Source: an uncultured Roseicyclus sp. (GTDB lineage Bacteria; Pseudomonadota; Alphaproteobacteria; Rhodobacterales; Rhodobacteraceae). From it: DNA of 64,000 nucleotides. The position numbers and the translations under genes are program-made. Below are positions 9,256 to 17,488 of the stretch, in pieces. The first letter of the stretch is position 1. Every line of letters begins with the position of its first letter. The DNA lies in the NCBI GenBank assembly GCA_947494975.1, contig CANLXA010000004.1, positions 467,001 through 531,000 on the forward strand, given 5' to 3'. The notes under the pieces were generated by a model, which did not search any database, had not been told where the DNA came from, and saw nothing but the letters and a program-made list of their open reading frames with translations.

Positions 9256-9531
9256 TCATTTTTGCTCGAAATCCAGCCAGGTGCCATTCAACTTTGCGAC
9301 CTCGTCCAGGCATCGCAGGCAAATCAGGCGCGGGCCACCGGACGTCCGTTTTTGAAATTCCTCGATATCGGCCTGCCAGCAGGCGTCGCAGAAGGCCTGG
9401 ATGTCGCCATCGTCTTCCTCGAACCACGTCAGGCCGACTGCGCGGCGCGTTGTGAGCGACGTGAAGATATGGGCGCACACGAAGGCGGGCCCCTGTGCGC
9501 CGTGGCGGTCGCAGATGACATCCTTGGGCAT
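9256..9531 (-). CDS. small cysteine-rich protein, probable zinc binding
   Basis: A 91-residue protein with four Cys/His pairs in order: CDRHG, CAH, CDAC and CLRC, a spacing that suggests two zinc sites. The middle part LTWFEEDDGDIQAFCDACWQADIEEF resembles hypothetical proteins seen in Rhodobacterales. No enzyme motif and no membrane segment. It converges on the transpeptidase gene. The function is unknown. Confidence 0.65.
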   Translation of the reverse strand: MPKDVICDRHGAQGPAFVCAHIFTSLTTRRAVGLTWFEEDDGDIQAFCDACWQADIEEFQKRTSGGPRLICLRCLDEVAKLNGTWLDFEQK

Positions 9532-9594
9532 GGCGGCCCCTCCAATCGGCTGGCCGGAATGTGCCCAAGGAAATTGGCGAGAGTGAGGCGTCGC

Positions 9595-10248
9595 TCAGCC
9601 CGGCAGCTTGGCCATCCGCAGGTAGGGCAGCTTCGTGTCGATGGAGCCATATTTGGCGATGGCGTCCTCGTCCGACACGGCCACTGGTACCACGACATCC
9701 TCACCCGGAACCCAATTGGCCGGGGTCGCGACATTCTCTTTCGCAGCTGTCTGCAACCCGTCGAGCGCGCGCAGGACTTCGGCAAAGTTGCGGCCCACAT
9801 TCATCGGATACGTCATGGTCAGCTTCAGCTGCTTATCGGGCCCGATGATGAAAACCGAGCGCACCGTGGCGGTGTCGGCAGGGGTGCGACCGTCAGGCAG
9901 ATAGGCCTCGGCCGGAAGCATGTCGAACGCCTTGGAAATCTCAAGCCCGGTATCGGCAACGATGGGGAAGCCCGCCTTGGCACCGCCCACGGCCTCGATA
10001 TCGGCCTTCCACTTCACATGATCTTCCACGCCGTCCACGGAGACACCCAGAACCTTGGTGTTGCGCGCGGCCCATTCATCGGCCAGCTGCGCCACGGCGC
10101 CAAACTCCGTGGTGCAGACGGGGGTGAAGTCCTTGGGGTGCGAGAACAGGATCATCCAGCTGTCGCCGATAAAATCGTGCAGCGTCATCGTGCCCTGATC
10201 GGTTTCGACCGTCAGGTTCGGGATCGTGTCATTGATGCGGAGGGCCAT
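9595..10248 (-). CDS. 1-Cys peroxiredoxin (PRDX6/AhpC-TSA family)
   Basis: A 217-residue thiol peroxidase that reduces peroxides. The peroxidatic motif FTPVCTTEFG places Cys45. A C-terminal domain of about 60 residues (ENVATPANWVPGEDVVVPVAVSD) is the type found in PRDX6-like enzymes, and no resolving cysteine is visible, so it is a 1-Cys enzyme. The start MALRIND has GGACAATT upstream; an N-terminal extension of the frame is unlikely. It is divergent from an aldehyde dehydrogenase gene, with about 220 nt between them that include the palindrome ATCGC-TT-GCGAT (10320-10331). Confidence 0.93.
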   Translation of the reverse strand: MALRINDTIPNLTVETDQGTMTLHDFIGDSWMILFSHPKDFTPVCTTEFGAVAQLADEWAARNTKVLGVSVDGVEDHVKWKADIEAVGGAKAGFPIVADTGLEISKAFDMLPAEAYLPDGRTPADTATVRSVFIIGPDKQLKLTMTYPMNVGRNFAEVLRALDGLQTAAKENVATPANWVPGEDVVVPVAVSDEDAIAKYGSIDTKLPYLRMAKLPG

Positions 10249-10466
10249 GGGAATTGTCCTTTCGATGGTCAGTCCATTCGAAGGCAACATAGGCATGCGA
10301 TGGCCCTGCGCAAAGTGCCATCGCTTGCGATAAGGCGCCGCGTCCGGCGGCCCATGGGTCACGCGAACGTCCGTTTCGGTGCGGATCGCTGCCGCGAACG
10401 CGGGGCCTTGCGAAGCGGCGCGGCCCCTGTCACGGTCCCGCGCGAAACGTGCACCGGGAGGCTGTC

Positions 10467-11900
10467 ATGCAAAACGCGAAGAACTTCTATATCGATGGAA
10501 AATGGGTGGCTCCGGCCAAGGCGCGCGACCTCGCCGTGATCGATCCGTCGACCGAGGAAATCTGCGAAACCATCTCGCTCGGCGATCAGGCAGATACCGA
10601 TGCCGCCGTCGCCGCCGCGAAACGCGCCTTCGAGACCTGGGGCTGGAGTGATCCGGCGGAGCGGATCGCCTTGGCAGAGAAGCTGCTGGAGATCTACAAC
10701 GCGCGCGCCGAAGAGATGGCGCAGGCGATCAGCCTTGAAATGGGCGCCCCGCAGGATCTGGCGCGGGCGCAGCAGGTTGGGGCGGGCTCGTGGCACCTGG
10801 AGGGGTTCATTCGCGCCGCCAAGGATTTCGTCTGGGATCATCCCCTGGGCGACTGGGCCCCGAATGAGCGCACGGTTTATGAGCCCATTGGCGTGTGCGC
10901 GCTGATCACGCCGTGGAACTGGCCGATGAACCAGATCGTCCTGAAGGTTGTGCCCGCACTGCTGGCCGGGTGTACGATGGTGCTGAAACCGTCCGAGATC
11001 GCGCCGCTTTCGGGCCTTTTGTTCAGCGAGTTCATGGATGAAGCGGGCGTGCCCGTGGGCGTTTACAACATGCTCAATGGCGATGGGCCCGGCGTTGGAT
11101 CGCAATTGTCGGCCCATGCCGATGTGGACATGGTCAGCTTCACCGGCTCCACCCGAGCCGGGCGGCTGATCTCCATCGCCGGAGCGGATACGATCAAGCG
11201 CGTCTCTCTGGAACTGGGGGGCAAAGGCGCGAACATCATCTTTGCCGACGCCGACGAGAAGGCGGTGAAGCAAGGGGTCATCCGCTGCTTCCGCAACACC
11301 GGGCAGAGTTGCAATGCGCCGACGCGGATGCTGGTGGAGCGCACGCGCTATGACGAGGCTGTCGAGCAGGCCGCCGAGACCGCCGCGAAGGTCACTGTTG
11401 GCCCCGCCAGCGAACAGGGACGGCATATCGGCCCCGCGGTCAGCGAGCTGCAATTCGACAAGATCCAGAACCTGATCCAGGTGGGGATCAACGAAGGCGC
11501 GCGCCTGCTTGCCGGTGGCACGGGGCGCCCCGAGACCCTCAATCGCGGCTACTACATCCGCCCGACTGTCTTCGCCGATGTGACACCGGATATGACGATC
11601 TATCGGGAAGAGATCTTCGGGCCCGTCCTGTCGATCCTGCCATTCGATGATGAGGATCACGCCGTCGCCATCGCCAATGACACCGATTACGGCCTGACGA
11701 ACTACGTCCAGACGGGGGATGTCGACAAGCTGCGCCGGGTCGCGCGGCGGCTGCGCTCAGGCATGGTCGAAGGCAACGGGCAGGGGTTTGGCCAAGGCTC
11801 CCCCTTCGGCGGTTACAAGCAATCCGGCAACGGCCGTGAAGGCGGGCGGTTCGGCCTGCATGAATTCCTTGAGACGAAGGCCGTCAGCGGCTGGGGCTAG
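10467..11900 (+). CDS. aldehyde dehydrogenase family protein
   Basis: A 477-residue NAD(P)-dependent aldehyde dehydrogenase. It has ITPWNWP with the catalytic Asn151, the Lys174 of KPSE, the FTGSTRAG cofactor loop (about 225-232), Glu249 in LELGGKG and the nucleophile Cys282 in NTGQSCNA. The EEIFGPVLSI block and the C-terminal GYKQSGNGREGG are also present. Substrate unknown. The ATG at 10467 is preferred because CGGGAGG sits 5 nt upstream; a GTG 18 nt earlier has none. It is monocistronic, followed by a strong terminator. Confidence 0.95.
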   Translation: MQNAKNFYIDGKWVAPAKARDLAVIDPSTEEICETISLGDQADTDAAVAAAKRAFETWGWSDPAERIALAEKLLEIYNARAEEMAQAISLEMGAPQDLARAQQVGAGSWHLEGFIRAAKDFVWDHPLGDWAPNERTVYEPIGVCALITPWNWPMNQIVLKVVPALLAGCTMVLKPSEIAPLSGLLFSEFMDEAGVPVGVYNMLNGDGPGVGSQLSAHADVDMVSFTGSTRAGRLISIAGADTIKRVSLELGGKGANIIFADADEKAVKQGVIRCFRNTGQSCNAPTRMLVERTRYDEAVEQAAETAAKVTVGPASEQGRHIGPAVSELQFDKIQNLIQVGINEGARLLAGGTGRPETLNRGYYIRPTVFADVTPDMTIYREEIFGPVLSILPFDDEDHAVAIANDTDYGLTNYVQTGDVDKLRRVARRLRSGMVEGNGQGFGQGSPFGGYKQSGNGREGGRFGLHEFLETKAVSGWG

Positions 11901-11926
11901 GCGACGGCACACAGATGAGGCGCTTG

Positions 11927-11962
11927 AACGGCGGGTTCCGGAAACGGACCCGCCGTTTTTTT
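11927..11962 (+). terminator. rho-independent terminator after aldehyde dehydrogenase
   Basis: A 10-bp perfect stem (AACGGCGGGT with ACCCGCCGTT), 11-nt loop, then a run of T. Confidence 0.85.
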
Positions 11963-12036
11963 GACTGGGCGTCCGGCGTTGCGCCGCTATCTCGCCGGAA
12001 AGACCGCGCCAGACAGGCGCCAAACGACCGGACGCA

Positions 12037-12741
12037 ATGGCCATGGCCCACTCCAAGACCTCCGTGCTGATCATCGGCAGCGGGCCGAATGCAGTCCTGG
12101 CGCGGGATTGGGATCGCGGCGCCTACACACATATCGTGGCCATCAACAACGCCTGGCGGGTGCGACCGGATTGGGACATCTCCATTTTCCCCGAAGATTT
12201 TCCGCCCGAGCAACAGCCGGAATGCCTCGGACAACAACGTCGCGTCAGCGCGGCGGATTATGTGCCGGTGCAGAATCGCTACGGCGGGTTTGTCTATGCC
12301 GGTGGCACGATGGCGTTTACCGCCGGGTACTGGGCGCTTGGGGCCCTGAAGCCTGATGTGATGGCCTTCATTGGATGCGACATGGTCTATCCCGCCAACG
12401 GAAATACGCACTTCTATGGAACGGGCGCGGCGGATCCGCTTCGCGAAGATGTGACGTTACAGTCATTGGAGGCGAAATCGGCGCGTCTGGCGCTTCTGGC
12501 CGCTGAGGCGGAGTGCGTTTGCGTGAACCTCTCGGGCGATCCCAGTCGGTTGGTGTTTCCGCGGATTGAGAAGGCGCTGGTGCCGGACAAGGCAAGCCTG
12601 ACGGCCGCGTTGGCGCGCGAGGCGGAGCTTGGCTACATGGTCCCATCCGGCCGCTATTGGGAGGTTCAGCAAAGCTTCGATGCGGCGGCCTTGCGGGATC
12701 TGGATGCGCTCTGGCTCGCGGCCTATGCCGCCGCGACTTAG
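12037..12741 (+). CDS. hypothetical protein, possible sialyltransferase/MptE-like fold
   Basis: A 234-residue soluble protein. The N-terminus VLIIGSGPNAVLARDWDRG followed by HIVAINNAWRVRPDWDISIFPEDF recalls the GxGPS start of GT42 sialyltransferases and of DUF115/MptE-like proteins, where the glycine loop contacts a nucleotide. The middle holds AGGTMAFTAGYWAL and FIGCDMVYP, and NTHFYGTG is also reminiscent of this fold. This is a resemblance, not an assignment. It converges with the RluA gene (4-nt overlap) and starts 75 nt after a terminator. Confidence 0.7.
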   Translation: MAMAHSKTSVLIIGSGPNAVLARDWDRGAYTHIVAINNAWRVRPDWDISIFPEDFPPEQQPECLGQQRRVSAADYVPVQNRYGGFVYAGGTMAFTAGYWALGALKPDVMAFIGCDMVYPANGNTHFYGTGAADPLREDVTLQSLEAKSARLALLAAEAECVCVNLSGDPSRLVFPRIEKALVPDKASLTAALAREAELGYMVPSGRYWEVQQSFDAAALRDLDALWLAAYAAAT

Positions 12742-13388
12742 AACGGCACCGGCGCGCGGAACAGCATCCCCTTGCCGCCATCGGGATGGCGCAGCTTCAG
12801 GCTTTCCGCGTGGAGCATCAGGCGGGGGAAATCCCGCGCGGGGCCGGTGGCGTAGAACGGATCGCCGAGGATCGGATGCCCGATCTCGCGCATATGGACG
12901 CGCAATTGGTGCGACCGGCCGGTCTTGGGGAACAGCCGCATCCGCGTGGTGCCATCTTCGATCTTCATCCGCCGCCAATCGGTCTGGGCGGGTTTGCCGG
13001 CCTCGAAGTTCACGTGTTGCAGTGGGCGGTTTGGCCAATCGACGATAAGCGGCAGGTCGATATGGCCCTCCTTCTCCGCCACCGTGCCCCAGACGCGGGC
13101 GACGTAGGATTTTTTCATGTGCCGTCTCTCGAATTGCAGCCCCAGATGGCGCTGCGCCGATGGGGTGCGGGCAAAGACCATCACGCCCGACGTGTCCATA
13201 TCCAACCGGTGAACCAGAAGTGCCTCGGGATAGGCCGCTTGCAGCCGAGCCATCAGGCAATCGGCGAGATGCTCGCCCTTGCCAGGCACCGAAAGGAGGC
13301 CCGCCGGTTTGTTGACAAGAATCAGCTCGTGATCGTCATGGATGATGTCCAGCGGAACATCCGGCGGCGCGTAGATGAACTCAGCCAT
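12738..13388 (-). CDS. RluA-family pseudouridine synthase
   Basis: A 216-residue enzyme that converts uridine to pseudouridine in rRNA and/or tRNA. The catalytic motif HRLDMDTSG (residues 60-68, catalytic Asp63), the KSYVARVWG strand, and the RSHQLRVHMREIGHPILGDPFY motif are all intact. The short length without an S4 domain matches RluA (23S U746 / tRNA U32) rather than RluC/D. The start codon overlaps the stop of the upstream 89-residue gene by 1 nt (TGATG). It is the last gene of a four-gene leftward operon. Confidence 0.9.
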   Translation of the reverse strand: MAEFIYAPPDVPLDIIHDDHELILVNKPAGLLSVPGKGEHLADCLMARLQAAYPEALLVHRLDMDTSGVMVFARTPSAQRHLGLQFERRHMKKSYVARVWGTVAEKEGHIDLPLIVDWPNRPLQHVNFEAGKPAQTDWRRMKIEDGTTRMRLFPKTGRSHQLRVHMREIGHPILGDPFYATGPARDFPRLMLHAESLKLRHPDGGKGMLFRAPVPF

Positions 13389-13657
13389 CAGCCGCCGCGG
13401 GCGGCAAGAACGTCGATCGCGATCATGGTGACCAACACGAAGGTCAGGAAAAACAGCGTCTTGCGATCATTGCGATCCTCTTCGCTGCTCAGCCAGAATT
13501 TCAGCTGCGCCATGAACCCGCCGGTGGACGGGAACGGCCCGCCGGTCTGGTCTGCGTCACGAGCGTGGATCGTGAACAGCATCCGGTACATCATGAAGGC
13601 CCAGGCGATGAAAACCAGGGCTTGCAGGACAAGGCGGATGGTTTGGCCGGTCGTCAT
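13388..13657 (-). CDS. small membrane protein, function unknown
   Basis: An 89-residue protein with two predicted membrane helices (about 7-25 and 68-85) and a polar middle segment containing Asp, Ser, Gly and Lys/Arg. It overlaps its neighbours by 4 nt upstream and 1 nt downstream, so it is certainly translated as part of the operon. I do not recognise a family. Confidence 0.75.
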   Translation of the reverse strand: MTTGQTIRLVLQALVFIAWAFMMYRMLFTIHARDADQTGGPFPSTGGFMAQLKFWLSSEEDRNDRKTLFFLTFVLVTMIAIDVLAARGG

Positions 13658-13857
13658 GGCTGTGGTCCTTTCCAGAGGCGCCAGGCGGAATGGAGGGCCG
13701 AGCTGGCAAAGAATGCGCCACCGAAGAGCGCGATTTCAAGGGACGCAATTCCACCGATGCCATTGGTGGCGTAAGCGCCGGTCAGAAGGGCAAGGCCGCC
13801 AAGGCTGATGACAAGGCGCAATTTCAGCTCGCCGCGGGTCGGACCAAACCGGTTCAT
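13654..13857 (-). CDS. small membrane protein, function unknown
   Basis: A 67-residue protein beginning MNRFGPTRGELKLR and containing two short hydrophobic stretches (about 14-32 and 37-55, rich in Gly and Ala). The start is chosen for the 4-nt ATGA overlap with the upstream methyltransferase; a longer frame would lie inside that gene. The function is unknown. Confidence 0.7.
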   Translation of the reverse strand: MNRFGPTRGELKLRLVISLGGLALLTGAYATNGIGGIASLEIALFGGAFFASSALHSAWRLWKGPQP

Positions 13858-14582
13858 GCATCTGTGGCCGTCGTCGCCTTGGTGGCCTTGATGTACCATC
13901 CCGGCGCAGAGGACCACACCGTTTGTCCGCGTCGCCCCGAATAGATACGCGCATTGCCAAACCGCGCCCTGGCTTCCAGAATATCGAATGCGGCGGCCCA
14001 GCTTTCGACAATGCCCCTTACCAGCTTGTCGCCTCGACCCTTGATCTGAAGAGCGGACGTTCGTCGCCCGAAGACGAGGGGCAATAAGCTGACCTCTTCA
14101 CACCCAAGTCCGGCTAGTGTCGCCGCCCACCAGCTTGGCGTATGGCGGTTGAAATCATCCGGGTGACCATGAACGGGGTACATCCACGGCACGATGATAT
14201 GGAGTGCGCAGCCGGGTTTCAGAACCCGGGTGATATCGGCCAGCGAGCCCTGATCGTCGTAAATGTGCTCTAGCGTGTTGAATGTGATCACAGCGTCGAA
14301 TTGGGCATCTTCAAACGGGATCGGATCACCGATGGCGACAAGATCCGTTGGATTGAATTCATCAGAAATGTTCACCGACCGAAGTGTCAGGCCGCTCGGC
14401 AGGTGGCGCCGGTAATTTGTGGTTTCTCCACCGCCGAAATCCAGAACCTCGCCGCTCAACTCAAGCTGCGAGATCAGATCGATCTCCATCCGGCGTAGCA
14501 TCGTCAGCTTGCCCCCATAGTTTCGCAGGTGGCGAAATTGGGCGAAACTCGGTAGCGGGGGATCGAGGAGTGTAAAGGACAT
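13854..14582 (-). CDS. class I SAM-dependent methyltransferase
   Basis: A 242-residue methyltransferase. Motif I is degenerate but clear, GEVLDFGGGETTNYRRHLP (about 44-62). FDAVITFNTLEHIYDDQGSLADITRVLKPGCALHIIVPW is the typical motif IV-VI block of methyltransferase_11, and HPDDFNRHTPSWW suggests a carbohydrate or lipid substrate of the kind seen beside polysaccharide genes. It is the first gene of the operon that ends with the RluA gene. Its ATG is 3 nt from the right end of the DNA that precedes the stress locus. Confidence 0.87.
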   Translation of the reverse strand: MSFTLLDPPLPSFAQFRHLRNYGGKLTMLRRMEIDLISQLELSGEVLDFGGGETTNYRRHLPSGLTLRSVNISDEFNPTDLVAIGDPIPFEDAQFDAVITFNTLEHIYDDQGSLADITRVLKPGCALHIIVPWMYPVHGHPDDFNRHTPSWWAATLAGLGCEEVSLLPLVFGRRTSALQIKGRGDKLVRGIVESWAAAFDILEARARFGNARIYSGRRGQTVWSSAPGWYIKATKATTATDA

Positions 14583-14714
14583 GACGGCCGATCAGTTGGT
14601 CAATTTCCGTCTCGGTCGCGCACTTTGCCGAGTGTTGCAAGGGTGCGGCGCATCGATACCCAAAAAACCGGACCTGTTAAGGCAGGGCGTTTGCGCCTCT
14701 GTAATTGGGCGGCT

Positions 14715-15356
14715 TCAGATGCCGACGAAAGGTTGCGCCAATCGGGGCAACAGGCCTTGGAATTTCAGCTTCGCATCGGTGGCGACAAGGCAGATGCAGT
14801 CCTCGCCCGGCTCGGCAATCGGTTGGTGATTGATCTCGGCATCGGCCACCTCGATATCGCCTCGCGTGAACACGCCGTCTGCATCGCGGAAAGCACCTTT
14901 GAGAACCAGCGTCATTTCCGTGCCAAGGTGACTGTGGGCAGGCATGGCACGACCGGCGGGGATCAGCAGCAGGCGCGCCGTGCCATCCTCATCGGAATGC
15001 AGCACACATTGCTTGACGCCCCTCCCGACCGAGCGCCAGCGCACGGCGGCCTCGTCGCCGCCAACGGCATCCTGCAGCGGTGTCGGGAACACGCCGGATG
15101 TCGGCACCGGACGTCTGATCGGGGCCATGCCGCCGATTTTCGCAAGTGTCTGTTTCAGGCTGTCATGGGCGATATCAGCAGTGCCGACATCTTCCAGCAC
15201 GGCCCCGCCAATCGCTTCGAGGCTTTCCAGCCGGGCGCGGGACTCATCGCTCAGCGACACGTGCGATGCGACCACGAGGTCAAAGGCCCGGGGCAATACG
15301 CCGGTCGCGTAGCCCATGAGGATATCATCGGGCAGGTTGTGTTGAATATCGGTCAT
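14715..15356 (-). CDS. chrR: ChrR-type anti-sigma factor with serine in place of both zinc-ligand cysteines
   Basis: A 213-residue protein that, by homology to Rhodobacter sphaeroides ChrR, binds and inhibits RpoE and releases it under singlet oxygen. The C-terminal cupin domain keeps all four zinc ligands at the same numbers as in R. sphaeroides: His141, His143, Glu147 and His177. The N-terminal anti-sigma domain keeps His6 and the His of the HxxxCxxC motif (here His32), but the two cysteines are serines (Ser36 AGC, Ser39 TCC; segment SHVSLSDES). The family fold is otherwise intact (DDILMGYATGVLPRAFDLVVA). It is cotranscribed with rpoE, 34 nt downstream. Whether it still binds zinc in that domain is open. 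Confidence 0.9.
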   Translation of the reverse strand: MTDIQHNLPDDILMGYATGVLPRAFDLVVASHVSLSDESRARLESLEAIGGAVLEDVGTADIAHDSLKQTLAKIGGMAPIRRPVPTSGVFPTPLQDAVGGDEAAVRWRSVGRGVKQCVLHSDEDGTARLLLIPAGRAMPAHSHLGTEMTLVLKGAFRDADGVFTRGDIEVADAEINHQPIAEPGEDCICLVATDAKLKFQGLLPRLAQPFVGI

Positions 15357-15390
15357 CTGGTCGTCTTCTATTTGGTCGTATGGTCTGTGT

Positions 15391-15939
15391 TCAGCTCATC
15401 GAATGTCGTAGCCGATCCAGCGCCAACCTAATTCGGGACTTGATCGTGCCAAGGGGCAGACCGGTCTCGGCTGCGATCTCGGAATGGGTGAGATCACCGA
15501 AATAGGCGCGATGGATGAGCATACGCTGCTTCTCTGGAAGCTTGCCGATGGCGTCGGCAAGGCGGGTCGAATCCTGTTGCAGGGCGATGACATCCGCCTG
15601 ATCGGGTGCCGCTTCGGGCCCCCAGGGCAGCTCTTCCGGTTCCGGTCTGGCATAGCGCCGCAACAGATCAATCCTGCGGTTCCGCGCGATCGTGAAGATC
15701 CACGTGGCCACAGAGGCCCGCGACGGATCATACAAATGCGATTTATGCCAAAGCGTGGCCATGACGTCCTGCATACATTCTTCAGCGAGGCTTTCATCGG
15801 CCCCGGATTTGATCAGGAACGCCTTCACCCTTGGGGCGAAATGCCGAAACAACTCGGCAAAGGCCTTCCGATCCTGGTCCCGCGCAACGGCCGCCATCCT
15901 GGTGACCCATCGCGCATCTGTTCGTTCATGTGCCGTCAC
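15391..15939 (-). CDS. rpoE: ECF11-group RNA polymerase sigma factor RpoE
   Basis: A 182-residue ECF sigma factor. Region 2 includes FAELFRHFAPRVKAFLIKSG and DVMATLWHKSHLYDPSRASVATWIFTIARNRRIDLLRR; region 4 includes AYFGDLTHSEIAAETGLPLGTIKSRIRLALDRLRHSM. The sequence is close to R. sphaeroides RpoE (singlet-oxygen response), with LPWGPE in the linker. The start is a GTG 2 nt after GGGAAGA; an internal ATG at residue 15 would delete part of region 2. An ECF11-type promoter lies about 100 nt upstream on the same strand, indicating autoregulation. chrR follows. Confidence 0.95.
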   Translation of the reverse strand: MTAHERTDARWVTRMAAVARDQDRKAFAELFRHFAPRVKAFLIKSGADESLAEECMQDVMATLWHKSHLYDPSRASVATWIFTIARNRRIDLLRRYARPEPEELPWGPEAAPDQADVIALQQDSTRLADAIGKLPEKQRMLIHRAYFGDLTHSEIAAETGLPLGTIKSRIRLALDRLRHSMS

Positions 15940-16044
15940 GGTCTTCCCACGCGGTTAGGGATGCCCGATGGCCGCCATCATCTGGCCACCAAGGTGCGCC
16001 CCATGGGTTGGGTCTGCGTGGTCGTTCGCGACAAGCATACAGGT

Positions 16045-16072
16045 CTTACGGAGCCAAGCCCAGAACGGATCA
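16045..16072 (-). promoter_or_regulatory. sigma-E (ECF11) autoregulatory promoter of rpoE-chrR
   Basis: Read on the minus strand: TGATCC (16072-16067), 16 nt, CGTAAG (16050-16045). This fits the ECF11 consensus TGATC...CGTA(A) as I recall it. Transcription would begin near 16038, leaving a leader of about 100 nt before the rpoE GTG. Confidence 0.8.
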
Positions 16073-16131
16073 CATTAATCTATCGTCTGAAAAACTTTCA
16101 TGTGAAGCCAATGCCTGCCCGACATTATCTT

Positions 16132-16159
16132 TGATCTGCTTGGGGTTGCGCCCCGTACC
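16132..16159 (+). promoter_or_regulatory. sigma-E (ECF11) promoter of the flavoprotein operon
   Basis: TGATCT (16132-16137), 16 nt, CGTACC (16154-16159): the same two boxes and the same spacing as the rpoE promoter on the other strand. The predicted start is near 16166, with the ATG at 16196 about 30 nt downstream and AGGGGATAGGGG as ribosome site between. Confidence 0.75.
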
Positions 16160-16195
16160 CCGTTCGATCAGATATCTCAGGGGATAGGGGACCAC

Positions 16196-17488
16196 ATGCC
16201 ATTTGAGACACCGCCGGCCGCGGCGAAGAAGATTGCCGTGATCGGCGCCGGAATTTCCGGCATGGCGGGGGCTTATCATCTGGCAATCGACCACAACGTC
16301 ACCCTGATCGAGGCAGAACCGCGCCTCGGCGGCCATGCGCGCACGATCATGGCGGGCAAGAATGGCGATCAGCCCGTCGATACCGGCTTCATCGTGTTCA
16401 ACCGGGTCAACTACCCCAATCTGGTGCGCCTTTTTGAAGAACTCGACGTGCCCGTCGCGCTCTCGGACATGTCGTTCGCGGCCTCCATCGGTGGTGGGCG
16501 GATTGAATACGGTCTACGCAACCTGCGCGCGCTTTTCGCGCAGCCGCAAAATTTGGTGCGTCCGGGCTACCAGCGGATGATCCGCGATCTATTGCGCTTC
16601 AATGATAAAGCCATGGACTTTGCCACTGACAGCACGATCACGCTCGGCGAGCTGATGGATCAGATGCAGATGGGCCGCTGGTTCCGAGACTATTATCTGA
16701 CGCCGATCTCCGGCGCGATCTGGTCGACTCCGAAAGAGGAGATCATGGATTTCCCGGCCCAGGCGCTGGTGCGGTTCTTCCAGAACCACCACTTGCTGCA
16801 ATCCTCGGGTCAGCATCAATGGTATACGGTTCAGGGCGGCTCCATCGAGTATGTCACCCGGCTGGAAAGCGCGATGCGGGCGCGCGGTGTCGAGATCCGA
16901 CTGGGGCGTGGCGTGCAGAAGGTGCGCCGGACGCCAATCGGAGTAGAGGTGCAGCAAGACGGCCATTGGGAGGCCTTTGACGAAGTTGTCTTCGCGACCC
17001 ATTCCGATGACAGCCTGTCCATGCTCGCCGATCCCACCCCTGCCGAACATGCGGCCCTGTCCGCTGTGCGGTACCAGCCCAACACCGCAATCCTGCACGC
17101 CGATGCCCGCGCCATGCCGAGGCGCCGCGCCACGTGGTCGAGCTGGAACTACACCGAACGTCCGGGCCATGAGGGCGGGCCGATTGACCTGACCTACTGG
17201 ATGAACTGCCTGCAGCCGATTCCGGAAAGCGACCCGCTCTTCGTGACCCTCAACAGCCGCGCGCCGATTGATGAGGCGCTAATCTACGATGAGGCGCAAT
17301 TCCGTCATCCGGTCTACGATCTGGCGGCGCTGGCCGCGCAATCCACGATCCGCAACCTGAATGGTGACAATTCCACGTGGTTCTGTGGGGCCTGGATGAA
17401 GAACGGGTTTCACGAGGATGGTTACGCCAGCGCCATGGATGTGGTGACGGCGATCAAAGCGCGCGATCCGGGTATACTGGCCGCATGA
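16196..17488 (+). CDS. FAD-dependent oxidoreductase, amine-oxidase/UfaD-like
   Basis: A 430-residue flavoprotein. The N-terminal Rossmann motif IAVIGAGISGMAGAYHLA (GxGxxG at 17-22), with the acidic end at Glu39 and GGHARTI, binds FAD. The body has WSTPKEEIMDFPAQALVRFFQNHHLL and ends with NSTWFCGAWMKNGFHEDGYASAMDVV. Together with the gene order this matches the sigma-E target operon of R. sphaeroides that begins with RSP_1091; I recall that gene as UfaD, a dehydrogenase in furan fatty acid synthesis, so a role in modifying membrane acyl chains is inferred. It is coupled to the next gene by a 4-nt overlap. Confidence 0.88.
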   Translation: MPFETPPAAAKKIAVIGAGISGMAGAYHLAIDHNVTLIEAEPRLGGHARTIMAGKNGDQPVDTGFIVFNRVNYPNLVRLFEELDVPVALSDMSFAASIGGGRIEYGLRNLRALFAQPQNLVRPGYQRMIRDLLRFNDKAMDFATDSTITLGELMDQMQMGRWFRDYYLTPISGAIWSTPKEEIMDFPAQALVRFFQNHHLLQSSGQHQWYTVQGGSIEYVTRLESAMRARGVEIRLGRGVQKVRRTPIGVEVQQDGHWEAFDEVVFATHSDDSLSMLADPTPAEHAALSAVRYQPNTAILHADARAMPRRRATWSSWNYTERPGHEGGPIDLTYWMNCLQPIPESDPLFVTLNSRAPIDEALIYDEAQFRHPVYDLAALAAQSTIRNLNGDNSTWFCGAWMKNGFHEDGYASAMDVVTAIKARDPGILAA

